Positions 11,571-21,435 of a stretch of 64,000 bases of DNA are shown piece by piece. Each line of letters starts with the position of its first letter. Position 1 is the first letter of the stretch. Source of the DNA: Tretioscincus oriximinensis (lineage: Eukaryota > Chordata > Lepidosauria > Squamata > Gymnophthalmidae); assembly GCA_022410635.1 (NCBI GenBank), contig JAJVDF010000124.1, forward strand, positions 2,272,514 through 2,336,513, written 5' to 3'. The position numbers and the translations under genes are program-made. The notes beneath the pieces are model-generated. The model saw only the letters and a program-made list of their open reading frames with translations. It was not told the origin of the DNA and ran no database searches.

Positions 11571-14500
11571 TCAATCACCATATTTGGCCACTCGGGCACG
11601 TGGATTCCAGTGGTCGCCGCCTTCTAAGATACGGCGGATATAGTAGGAAGCTCCCAGCAGGACGTGTCCAATACCGTGCATAACTGAAGAGGCAACTCGC
11701 AGTACTTCCCTTGGGATAGGAGGAGAAAAAAAGGGCAGATTATGACTCTTATGGTTCTGTAGGCTACTTCTTGTTCTCCCCATTCTAGCAGTAGCCATAA
11801 AGTCTCATAACTAACAAGGAGGACCTTAAATATTTGAGCCAATTCGAGCAATGACAGGATCAACAAAGGCCTCTCCCAGAAAAACCCACATCCCGGCGTG
11901 AGTCAGTGGAGACAAGCATGTGCCACCCCATGTGGCAGTGTCAGCTAACGCGCCCCCGTGCGACCTTCCGGGTGGCTGCCATGGGTGCTGCTGCCACCCG
12001 CTCTGAGGCAATGGAGGATGGTGGCAAGCAAATGCCCGCATTCTTTTTTACACGTGCTTTATGTGTGGTGGTACAGTGGTAAAGAGTTTGAAGCCCCAGG
12101 TTGGCCATGGAGAGAAGTGAGCCCTCTTTACTGGCCTCATGTCTAGCTAACCTAGCTATCTGAAAGCAAGAAATTGCGATTAGATAAATGGGAGCCATCA
12201 GAACATGCTGGGGAAGATAGAATGTGAGGAGCCTCTGGGCAAAAAATAGTTTGTAAGCTGCTTTGAGTCCCTTTGGATGAAAAAAGTGGGATATAAAAAC
12301 CCAGTTCTCTTTCTTCTTATACATATATNCTGCTCAAAACAATTAAGGGAACACTTTAACATAACATGTTATGTCAAAGTGTTCCCTTAACTGTTTTTAG
12401 CAGTAAATTTGTACCTAAAGCCCTTTACGCACAATTTACCAATCTGATTTAAGGAGCTCACTGGTTCACTTGTCTACATGGAATGGGCTAATCCAGCTGG
12501 CTTCGTGAAGAAATGTAGAATCAGTTCTGGGAGCCCTAGAAGTAGTACAATTTTCTTGCATGTATGCACGAGATTACATTTATTGCAATTCTTGTGCCTC
12601 GTATGTTGATTCTCATACCTCGTATACAGGGCTGTTTCCGCTTTCAGTTCATGAAACCGGAAATGACATCACGAACAATGTCACTTCTGGTTCCATTTTT
12701 GGAAGTGACACCTTGACTGATGTCATTTCTGGGACCGAGACGGAAATCACATGACCGGATCTCGGCCGTTGCAGTGCTGCTGGAAGGTGTCTGCCCAACA
12801 CCCTGATCGCAAGACCAAGTTGGCTCTGGCCAGTGGTGAGAGAGCCTTACCTCAACACCTTCTTGGGCCCCAGGCACTGAAAGTCACAGCTCATGGAGTA
12901 CAGCCCATAGAAGGTTGCTGAGATGTTGAGGCTACCAAAGAGATCACGAGGGTTGAGCTTGTAGACGTCAAACGTGATCCGGGCAATGTCACGACTGTTG
13001 CGGGGCTTCTCCCGGGTGAGTGCATACGACTGGCTGGAGCCCTGTCAGGGAAGCAGAGGGAAAAGATGGAAGGAAGGCTTTCTCATTTTAGAGAACCCTA
13101 CAAATGCTTATGGACAAGCTATATATAGCTGGAAATCACAGCAGAAATGTACATTTCAGCTCAAGTACAGTAGTAAATACTTCTAAGTGGAAGGAAATGA
13201 ATTGGGGAAAGAAGTGCAAAAGTAAAAGGTAAAAGTGTTGCAATCAAATATATGCAGTAAAGTGGAGAGAAGAATAGTCCAAGAGTGATCCTCAAGAGGC
13301 TGGGATGATATAATGTGTGTAGTGTGCCAGAATAATGGCAGATTTGTTGCTTGAAAGTGGCAGTTACGATCGAGTCTGCTAGATTATGATGGTAAATAAA
13401 GTGACAGAACCAGACAAAAATATATGAAGCGCTAAACCGATAGTCATGAAAAATATGTTGTTTTATCGGAGGGAAGATTGTGGGAGAGCACATTTTTCTC
13501 ATGTGTCACTAGTTCTAGTAGTTTGTGATCAAACTGTTTCCCAAACTTGTTCCAGAGGCTCCCTAAAGGATGCTGAATGGATATTCCCATCATGCTTTGC
13601 AGTTCAGTCGGATTTGCTGGAGCTGATGGGAATTGTAGTTCAGGACGGCCCTGAGGGCCACCTTTTGAGTCCCCGTGATCCAAACTGACATGTGTGAGAC
13701 TACACAGAATATATAATCAAACTATCATACTGTTCCATGCTTTTCATTCCTCTCACCTTGGCCTGGCTCCATTTTTGCCCCCTTTGTAGAACCATCAGAG
13801 CTGTGTTATCTTCCAGAACCTCAAAGAATTCCTCAGTCTCGATCAATGTTCCGTCTTCTTCTAGGACCAAGGAAAAGATGCCAGAGATGAACAACGTCTC
13901 TTGGGCCTGAAGAACAATAATATGCAAATATTTGGAGAATGTGCAAATTCCTGGAAACTTGGGTGGTTGTTTCTTGTTTAATCCTAGTGAAAAGCCCACA
14001 AAAATGGGAAGGCAAGGGATGGAGGAGGGAACTGTGGTTCTGCTGGTGATTTGGTTCCGAATCCTGTCATTGTCCTATAAAGACCAATAGCAGACCTGGG
14101 AATGCTGGCCTCAGCGGTGCATGTTTTATTAATAGTAGAGATTGAGAAATGATTGGGTTAAGAATACCAAGAGGTTTCAGATGGAGGCATGAAATGCCAC
14201 CATAAATTATTTTCTCTGTCACCCAGCACTAGGACCAGTGGACTAATGGGCAGAAGAGTGAGAACAGACAAAGGAAATTGTTTTTTTCACCCAGAGGGTC
14301 ATCAGCCTGTGGAATTTACTTCCAGAAGAGGTGGTGCCTGGATAGCTTTAAGACCGGATTAGACAAGTCCATGGACACAAGGGGTATCTTGATGATGCTT
14401 CCGGGATGGAGTAACAGGCAGGATTCGTGATCTGCCATTTGCAGGGATTCAAGAACAGATGATAGTTTTGCCTTCTTCTGCTTGAGGCTGCCCAGGGGCT

Positions 14501-17500
14501 ATTGGTGGGCCAGTGTGTGAGACAGAAGGCTGGACTAGACGGGCTCTGGCCCCGTTCAGCAGGGCTCCTCTGATGTCCTTATGGACTTGCAATTTCTCAG
14601 GTGAGGAAATGTTTTTGAATTGGGACCTTCCAAATAAATATGGCGGTGGAAGAAGAACTCACCTTGATTATCAGTTCCTTCAAGGTCGCTGCTGTCAGCC
14701 CCTTGCGGATGTTGCGTTTGTGGTCACAGACCCGGAAGGGACGTTGTGGTGGTGGAGCTGAAGTCCAGACCCGCCGACTGATTTCCGAACCCGCGTTTGA
14801 AACTGACCTGCAAGACAGGGCGAGAGACTGAATGACCTGTGTGTCCTTCTGTCTGTTCTTGACCATAAGCAAGGAATGGTCAGAAAGTGCTGATGTGATG
14901 AAGAAGCTAAATCTTTGCTATTTAGGCTGAACAACAGCTGCCTCCTCCGATTTATCCCGGGCCTTGTTGCGCACAGCAGGTGACGGAGAAGGAGGCAGAA
15001 TTAGAAGAATCCTGTGTAGGCAATCAATTAGGAGAGAATTGTAAATCTTATCAATATATTTTAATAGACTGACCAGTTTTTCTGAGGCCCAAACGGGCAA
15101 TTAATATTCATGCTAATTTGCATATTCATGAATATGCAAATCACCTGCCAACATGCATACCGCTTTGAAGTTCCTGCCCAAGAAATCCACAAAGCACGCA
15201 ATAATTTTTTGAAGTGTGTGAGAAATTTTGAAAGTTTGTGAGAATTGTTTTTTTAACTTTTTGCTGTGGGGAAGGTGCCTTCAGGAGCTGAAGGTGCAGT
15301 GAATTTTTAAAAGAAGAAGAAGAAGAACTTGGTTCTTATACCCCGCTTTTCTCACCTTTTCAAAGGGACTCAAAGCGGCTTACAAGGGTATTTTTGCTCG
15401 AAGGCTCACATTCTATCTTCCCCACCAGAGTCTGGTGGTTCCCATGTATCTACTTGCAGTCAATTGCAATTTCTTACAATTTATTCTTTCGAATAGCTGG
15501 GTTGGCTAGAGCTGCAGGCTAGTGGAAGGTGCTCACCCCTCCCCACGTCCGACACAGGGCTTCGAAACCTGATCTCCNAGACGAGAGACGAATTCCTAAG
15601 CGACTAAGCCATTCGCTTAGTCGCTTAGATTAAATTTAAAAAATTAAATTAAATTAAAAAAATCCTTCAGCAAAAAATAGGGAAATTCTCTCCTCCCCCC
15701 CCCCCCCGGGAGGGTGAGGTAGACACCCCCAAACTGGCTCCCCCCCCTCATAGGGGGCCATCTGGTCAGCTTATACTTTAATGATCTGAAAGTTATCCTT
15801 CTGTACCCAAATGAACACCTTATTTTCTATTCCTGGTAGCTGCCTGAATAAATTATTTCATTTTCCTCATGTAGAAGGTGAACAGCGGGGGAAAGCTATG
15901 CCTTGATATAGCATGATCCCTTTGGGTGCATGTACATGTTATTTTCTTGCCTTCCACATGTAATGGCAGGAACACATAAATAAAGACTTTTATTTTGGAT
16001 TGTACTAGAGCAATAATAAGGTTAGGAAACCACAGCCTTTTTAATGAAAAGCTTCTTTAGTAGCAGGTCGCTTAAAACAAAGAAAGATTTCCTGTTTCTT
16101 TTTCTTTAAACAAAGCCAACCCAGGGCCTAGCAGAAGCATTTCTTTCCTTAAACAAAGTATTTATCAAGGAAACTGGGGGGTAATGGGAAGAAAGCAGCC
16201 AATGACAGAAGAGAAGCAGTTAAAGCTACTCCCAAAGCCTCCTGGGATTCGTAGTAAAATTAATGAGGTTNCCTNCCCATTTCGCTACAAATCCAGGAGG
16301 AAGGAAAAATAGGGCTGGGCTCCCTGACCCCTGTGGCGACCCCTACCTGAGGGCCCCACTATTCGATGACCCTCACAGTCAGGGGTGCCACAATATCCAC
16401 CCTGTGGCCCAAGCCAGCACCCACGGCTGCTTGGAGCAACAGTACTATCCTCCGGCCTACACAAGGCCTCAGAGTTTACCTCAGTGATGGAGCTTTATTC
16501 ACAGCCCCCACCAGTAGCGTGCTTATATTTTGTTGTTACAGAAAGAAAGAAAGATGTTTGAAATGAAAGAAATAACAAGTTTATTATTTACAAATAAGGA
16601 AAAGAGAGAAGATTATAATAATAAGGCTTCGGCTTTTATCAAGTAAGCCTGACTCAAGCACACCCACACCAAGCAAGAGCAACATTAGTTTCCAGATCCT
16701 TAAAGAGACAGGCCCTGTGTCACTTTACTTGTTCCAGCCCCAAGTCAAGCCTTAGCTTTGACTCCTCCAGGCCACCATACACTCCCACCCCCTCCCTCTG
16801 AGGCAGATCAGAAGTGGACCCCTCTGTCCACTTGCTACACCACAAGTCTCTCNGACAGAAAGGCCTCCAGCCTTGGTCAGCTTCCCTTTTATCTCCTGAC
16901 CAGCCGGCTACTCGAGGCCCCATTGGCTGGCTCCTCCAGCCACGCCCCCTCCCACACAGGGATTCAGGAAGCCACGCCCCTGCCCAGGCCTGCTCTTCCC
17001 CCTTCCCTCTGGGATATCTGGTAAGTTTCTAAAAGTAATACAAACCTCTAAAATGGAGGACGCCACAACCCCTATTGAAAAGCTGGGCTCACTCACTAGT
17101 AGTTGTTCGTGGGCACCATTGTGCCTAATTTTGGCTTGACTGCCTGGGCAGTTCTATAGGCTGCTCTTTGTAGTTTTCTTGACAGAGATATGAGTGGCTT
17201 CCCATTTATACTTATATGGATACGTAACAAATTGAAATGGAAGCCCTTTGCTTTTCCAGGCAGTTTGCAAATTACCACAGATCAAGAAATAGAATGGCGC
17301 AAGGACTAGGATACAAGCACTGCACCTCCACATCCAGATAAGATCTTTCCCTACTTTGCCCTCATCAGCTCTCCACACTTTATAAATCTTTGGTCACAAG
17401 GCCAAGACACCCGTAGTTTTTACCCAAAGATTGCAAGACAAAAGGGAAACTGGGGAAGGAGGATTATCCATAACACGTATCCACATGTGTTCATCCACCC

Positions 17501-17572
17501 GTCTCATCTCAACTACACCCCAGATACTCACTTCAACAAAGCTGACGGTACAAGGGCATTTATATACTCCAT
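11571..17572 (-). CDS. CIDEB: CIDEB, cell death-inducing DFFA-like effector b (complete, five exons)
   Basis: CIDE proteins act on lipid droplets and the ER; CIDEB promotes VLDL lipidation and droplet fusion in liver and gut. Five minus-strand exons join in frame: 17532-17572, 14663-14807, 13757-13906, 12851-13041 and 11571-11709. Together they make 666 nt, or 221 residues plus stop (the family is about 219). The start 'MEYINALVPSALLK' lies in a 41-nt exon and matches the mammalian N-terminus. The CIDE-N domain (residues about 30-110) includes 'RRVWTSAPPPQRPFRVCDHK' and 'LVLEEDGTLIETEEFFEVLE'. The CIDE-C domain includes 'DIARITFDVYKLNPRDLFG', 'TFYGLYSMSCDFQ' and 'LGPKKVLREVLR'. All donors are GT and acceptors AG. 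It converges tail-to-tail with NOP9, as in mammals. Intron 1 is enlarged by repeats and a solo LTR. No disabling change is visible. Confidence 0.96.
12010..12320 (+). mobile_element. tRNA-derived squamate-type SINE with (TTC)n tail
   Basis: The 5' part resembles a tRNA ('gtggtacagtggtaaagagtttgaagccccaggtt'-like). It is followed by 'ctgctttgagtccctttgg' and 'agtgggatataaaaacccag', ending in a TTC-rich tail. The same SINE, in either strand, occurs at 15310-15630, 24660-24960, 24960-25200, 41000-41180, 46055-46265 and 50770-50950. It lies in the last intron of CIDEB. Confidence 0.65.
12328..12403. mobile_element. Short hairpin MITE (Tc1/mariner-like ends)
   Basis: The sequence 'tgctcaaaacaattaaggg' followed by 'aacactttaacataac' is mirrored by 'gttatgtcaaagtgttccc' and 'ttaactgtttttagca'. 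This makes an almost perfect 75-bp hairpin bordered by AT-rich sequence. The ends resemble widespread vertebrate Tc1-like inverted repeats, so it looks like two terminal repeats joined with the interior deleted. Confidence 0.6.
14220..14590 (+). mobile_element. CR1 LINE 3' fragment in CIDEB intron 2
   Basis: Recognisable CR1 3' blocks are present: 'cacccagagggtcatcagcc', 'ggaatttacttccagaagagg', 'agattagacaagtccatgg'-like and 'tggactagacgggctctggc'. It ends just before CIDEB exon 2 (14663-14807). Confidence 0.8.
15067..15771. mobile_element. MITE with GGCTGACC termini, carrying a nested SINE
   Basis: The left end is 'gactgaccagtttttctgagg' and the right end is 'ggggccatctggtcagc'. The interior is AT-rich with 'attcatgctaatttgcatat' and a C-run near 15696-15708. 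It belongs to the same family as 23608-24156, 32258-32581, 34093-34286 and 49690-49853. The flanks (ATA/TTA) fit a 3-bp TTA-type target duplication. A SINE copy (about 15310-15630) is embedded inside. Confidence 0.65.
15310..15630 (-). mobile_element. tRNA-derived SINE nested in a MITE
   Basis: Reverse-oriented copy: (GAA)n near 15310-15328, then 'cttataccccgcttttctcacc', 'gggactcaaagcggcttac', and the tRNA-like end near 15540-15625. The surrounding MITE resumes on both sides, so the SINE is younger than the MITE. Confidence 0.6.
15772..16331. other. Intronic stretch in CIDEB intron 1, partly shared with 37560-37830
   Basis: No coding content is seen. The segment near 16170-16260 ('cagccaatgacagaagagaagcag') resembles 37740-37810 ('cagtagccagtgacggaagagaaacag'), which suggests an unclassified dispersed repeat on both sides of the Ig receptor gene. 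Confidence 0.4.
16332..17067 (-). mobile_element. Solo LTR of an endogenous retrovirus-like element
   Basis: The element is bounded by the inverted termini TGTGGCG...CGCCACA and flanked on both sides by the identical 5-bp sequence ACCCC (16327-16331 and 17068-17072). That is a perfect target-site duplication. On the minus strand it shows a TATA-like 'agataaaaggg' (16884-16894) and AATAAA signals at 16580-16585 and 16494-16499. It is 736 bp long with no internal genes, so it is a solo LTR formed by recombination. The 5-bp duplication fits ERV3-like or Ty3-like integrases. It sits in CIDEB intron 1, in the same transcriptional orientation as the gene. Confidence 0.88.
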
Positions 17573-18019
17573 GGTCGCAAGGACAACGTGGTGGGGTCTC
17601 AGATTGAGGGAGCCTCTTTCCTTCCAGCAGTTGTTGTTTAGCTTTGTGTAGCTGAAAAAGCTGGATTGTTACGTCTCCCTGGACTCTGGACTGGACAATT
17701 TATGGTGAGGATTCGGCGAGAACAGAGGGCAAACTCCAAGGTAAGAGACTGGAGACAGAATTAGATAATGCTCTGAGCCACAGAAGGGTGTTGGTGAACG
17801 GTTTAGCTGAGGAGCGACCCGGTGTTCTCGTGTTTGGCTCACTTCTACAGTGATAATATGTATTAGAAGAGGCAGCAATTGCACATAANGGTATCGGTTT
17901 TTGGTTTCTTGTACCACAATTTGCTTTTCCATAACACCATGAAACAAAAGAACTAAGTGGGCAAAAATGAACATCGAATGACTGCTAAATATAGACCTGC
18001 CAGTGTTCTGAGATCGCAA
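17573..18019. other. CIDEB 5' flank
   Basis: This is the region immediately upstream of the CIDEB start codon on the minus strand, including any 5' UTR and promoter. I do not see a clear TATA box, and no other gene is visible. Confidence 0.35.
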
Positions 18020-18210
18020 GGAGAAGGCCTTCTGTTAGTTCCTCTCCTTTCAGAGATGCAAGGAGGGTCTTTGGGGTAGCCCCACACTCTGGAACAGCCT
18101 CCCTCTAGAGGCTCGTCANGTGCCTACATTCTATAGTTTTTGGTGCCTGGTAAAAACAAATCTTTTCACCCAGGTTTTTAACTCTTAGTCCCCTCTGTGC
18201 TCTGTCCTTC
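18020..18210 (+). mobile_element. L2 LINE 3' fragment
   Basis: The reading 'tggggtagccccacactctgg', 'aacagcctccctctagagg' and 'aaaacaaatcttttcaccc' matches the C-terminal coding end of the L2 copy at 43272-45177 ('APGLWNSLPLEVR...KCLKKRLF'). Confidence 0.7.
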
Positions 18211-18255
18211 AAAGGACCATGGGTGGGTTAGAGGGAGGGAATGGATCTTTTTAAA

Positions 18256-18256
18256 C

Positions 18257-18318
<62 letters not shown>
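18256..18318. repeat. (GAT)n microsatellite
   Basis: About twenty uninterrupted copies of the trinucleotide GAT/ATG, next to the L2 fragment. Confidence 0.95.
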
Positions 18319-18320
<2 letters not shown>

Positions 18321-18984
18321 CTTGATCCATTGTTTCCGCCCTGGGACTAATGGTTAAAGGCCAGGATATTAATAATTTTAAATAAACGAATGATTGGAAG
18401 GATTCAGAATTTATTAAAGTAAAATCAGCTGTTGGAATAATACAATGTAGTCAGAGGTCAGGATAAAATACAATTGTGTATTGTGAGACTCTGAGATATA
18501 GAGCAAGATATAAATATGACTTTTTGACATTGTGGTCCTTCAACAGGCAGAAATCACCAGATTCGAAGCCATACTGCTCAGTATCTTCAGAATGAAGGAT
18601 TGCACTGTNTGGTAAATTCACCACTGGCCTCCATGACAAAGGGATACTGAAGAAGAGATTCCAGGATTCCCTCAATAAATCCCTTGATGCCTACCATATC
18701 AACTATTGTCAGTGGCCTACCCTAGCTGCCAATTGTGGGGCCTGGAGATATACTGTCTGCAAAGCTGTCTCCTCTTTTGAATCTGGAAAACAAAAGATAA
18801 TCACACAAGGACCAAGGTACAACCGTCACACCAGATAAGACTCTCCCCAATGTGACTGGATCTACACACCCANGTCAGCCTCATTGAACACCAGTGAACC
18901 TAAATCATTCTGCCTTCCTAAATCTTTGTTTGTGAAGACGCTAAGAAGAAAGTGGCCTATAGCTTAACCCAATGGGATTGCCAG

Positions 18985-19105
18985 TAAGGAGGTTTGTAGC
19001 ACTTGAAAACTTACAGGGGGAAGTTAGGTGACATGAGCTTTCGTAGACATGTCTTACTTCTTCAGATGTTAGGGGATCAATNTTAGGAACAGACTTTATA
19101 GGAAA
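18985..19105. repeat. Partial copy of the 'cttcagatg' palindromic repeat
   Basis: 'gtagcacttgaaaacttacag', 'gagctttcgtagacatg' and 'ttacttcttcagatg' correspond to one arm of the palindromic element at 20173-20368. Other partial copies are at 20570-20695, 28905-28990, 29735-29815 and 33540-33595. Confidence 0.6.
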
Positions 19106-19404
19106 CTGTGTAGGAGAAGACAAAAATTACATGTACATTGGGGTATGGGGTGCAACTTGATGAGAAAAACAGCTAAAACGCAGAAGTTAATCCTCTNAAG
19201 TACAGGAAAATACCTGGAGGAACGAGGTGCATCTGGTTGATTGTGCATCAATCAAATAGTTAACTGGTGTTATAATATGTACAGTGTTCCAGGAAACCAT
19301 TATTTNTATTAAGTCCCTGGTCGATGGACTGGAATTTGTGGATGCATTCTAGTTCTGCATCTTTTTCAAATCTTCCTTTATAGCTTCTTTGTTCAAGCAC
19401 TGCA

Positions 19405-19675
19405 GTTCTGAGTTTGAATAGGATTAGACAAGTTCATGGAAGCCAAGGNTATAAACAACTACTAGGGTAGATTTCTTATTACTGCCTCAGAGATGGAGCA
19501 ACAGGCAGAATTCCTGAAATACCATTTGCGTGGAGTTGAGAACAGGTGAGAGTTTTGCCTTCTTCTGCTTGAGATGCCCAGGAGCAATTGGTGTGCCACT
19601 GCGTGAGACAAAAGGCTGGACTAGATAGGCTCTGGTCTTATTCAGGGGTCCCCTTACATTCTTATGTTCTTGTCT
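19405..19675 (+). mobile_element. CR1 LINE 3' fragment
   Basis: Blocks 'aggattagacaagttcatgg', 'gatggagcaacaggcagaat', 'aaaggctggactagatagg' and the terminal 'ttcttatgttctt' repeats identify the CR1 3' end. Confidence 0.8.
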
Positions 19676-20172
19676 ATGGGCATGTTTTTGCTCTTCTGGA
19701 TTGGCTGAAGAGCAAAGAGTTCCAGGTTTGATTCTTCAACCAAGAAAGCAATATATGGATGTCCATGGAGGCGCTTGTGTGGTCAACCAGGAGTTGGAGC
19801 CACCTTAGTGGTACCAAGCGACAACAGCAACAATATTTTTTGGAATCCTTCTTGGTGTTTTCGTTAGGTGAGCGTGCAAAACTGAGGACCCACTCCAGTT
19901 TTCTTCTAAAATGTGCGGAACCATTTTACATAAAGGGTTCGCTATAGATATGCGCTTCTTCTACGGTCGCTATGTTTCCTCCCACAAAGAAAGTAGAGCA
20001 GGGGAAGTCACGAAATGCGTAGGCTGCCCCTGGGGTGTCCTGGAATGGGGAAAAGGAAGGAGGAAAAACATCTGTTAGGAAGATGTGGGGAGCAGCATGG
20101 GGAGGAAAATGTGGGGGTCAGACTGCTAAAGGAAAATTCAGGCAGAAGCCCCACCCTTATGTTCCATTGATT

Positions 20173-20368
20173 TCAGAGAAATAGCCGTGTTAGTCTAGCA
20201 GAAAGTCCAGCAAAGGAGCTAGCAGCACTTTGAGACTAACTTGAGAAAAGTGGTTGGCATAAGCTTTCATAGACAGGTGCATCTGAAGAAGTAGACCTGT
20301 CTACNAAAGCTTATGCCAACCACTTTTCTCAANTTAGTCTCAAAGTGCTGCTAGCTCCTTTGCTGGAC
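20173..20368. mobile_element. Palindromic insertion with a 12-bp target duplication
   Basis: The element is a long inverted repeat. The arm 'gtccagcaaaggagctagca' ... 'gttggcataagctttcat' is mirrored by 'aaagcttatgccaaccactt' ... 'tgctagctcctttgctggac', with a loop at about 20279-20294. The same 12 bp (GTTCCATTGATT) stands immediately on both sides, at 20161-20172 and 20369-20380. Confidence 0.8.
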
Positions 20369-20569
20369 GTTCCATTGATTGGTCAACTTCTTTAAAACTT
20401 CCCTGGCACTATTTAACTCCAGGGGAGCTTCAAAAAAGCCTCCAAAGCTTACCAGAAGAAGACAGCTTCCCACTTGTGACTCCTTCCCTTGCTAGCCGCC
20501 ACCAACTTCACAGTTGAAAAGACTTGGTGTCAGGGTTTCAAAAAATAAATAACAAGGGGATCTCATAGA

Positions 20570-20695
20570 ACTTGAAAGACTAACAAGAAAAAAGGAGGCA
20601 GCAGGAGCTTTCATAGATAAGTCAACTTGCATATTTGTGCATCTGAAGAAGTAGACTTGTCTACATTTTTCTTGTTAGTATCTAAGGTGCTATGA
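20570..20695. repeat. Partial copy of the palindromic repeat
   Basis: 'gaacttgaaagactaacaag', 'caggagctttcatagataag' and 'gcatctgaagaagtagactt' match one arm and the loop of the element at 20173-20368, followed by 'ctaaggtgctatgaagag'. Confidence 0.6.
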
Positions 20696-20705
20696 AGAGT
20701 CCCTT

Positions 20706-20928
20706 GCTTGAGTGAGTGAGTGAGTGAGTGAGTGAATATGTATGTATGTATGTGTGTGTGTGTCTCTCTCTCTGTCCCTCTCTCTCTCTCTGCCTCTCTC
20801 TGTCTCTCTCTGTCTCTGTCTCTCTGTCTGTCTCTCTTTCTGTCTCTCCCTCTTTCTGCCTCTGTTTCTCTGTCTCTCTTTGTGTGTCTGTCTCTGTCCC
20901 TCTCTCTCTCTCTCTCTCTCTATCCAAA
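20706..20928. repeat. Compound microsatellite (GTGA)n-(TATG)n-(GT)n-(TC)n
   Basis: Successive blocks of GAGT, ATGT, GT and then interrupted CT/TCTG repeats cover about 220 bp. The Ser/Leu- and Arg/Glu-rich open frames across it are by-products of the repeat. Confidence 0.95.
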
Positions 20929-21247
20929 CAGACATGTCTACAGAAACTCTTGCTGCCTCCCATTTTCTTGTTTGTCTTTAAGTTGCTACACCACCCTGGT
21001 AGATTTTCTGGGTTTTAGCGTGTTCGTTTTGCATTGCACCAAGTATTACACAGAAATCCAGAACACAGATGATATGAAAAATCAATATTTGGTGTGTTTT
21101 TGCAGATGAACATGGTATTTGTTTTGACATTCAGTATTTACCAGTGCTCTGACTCAGTTCTTTTCATCCTACTTCCTCTTTTTCTCTTTTTAAAAATCCG
21201 TTCTGATCCTTTTCTCTTCTACTCACAGCCTGCTGGCTACGATATGC

Positions 21248-21435
21248 TTAATCTGGACCTACTTGTAAAGTAGATATGACACTCACAGGGAACTCAAATT
21301 CTTTCCCAGAATCATCTCTCTTCTTTGCCTTTGGTGGCTTCTTAACTTTTGATGCCGGGATTTTGGTTTTTGGAAGAATTCCCCAGTCTTCGCTCACCTG
21401 CTGATACAAGCTGTTCTCTCTCTTTTCTTCTTGAC
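21248..21435 (-). CDS. Ig receptor cytoplasmic tail exon with ITIM-like motif
   Basis: After a TTTAG acceptor the phase 1 frame reads 'QEEKRENSLYQQVSEDWGIL', then a Lys/Pro-rich segment and 'KEFEFPVSVISTLQ', with a stop at 21248. 'SLYQQV' fits the ITIM consensus (S/I/V/L)xYxx(I/V/L), which recruits SHP phosphatases. A GTGAGT donor after 21287 could instead splice to a further exon nearer 17-21 kb, which I did not find. Connection to the transmembrane exon is inferred from strand, order and content. Confidence 0.55.

Noticed and set aside
20682..21109. Ser/Leu/Cys-rich and Arg/Glu-rich frames up to 125 codons
   Set aside because: By-products of the compound TC/GT/GTGA microsatellite.
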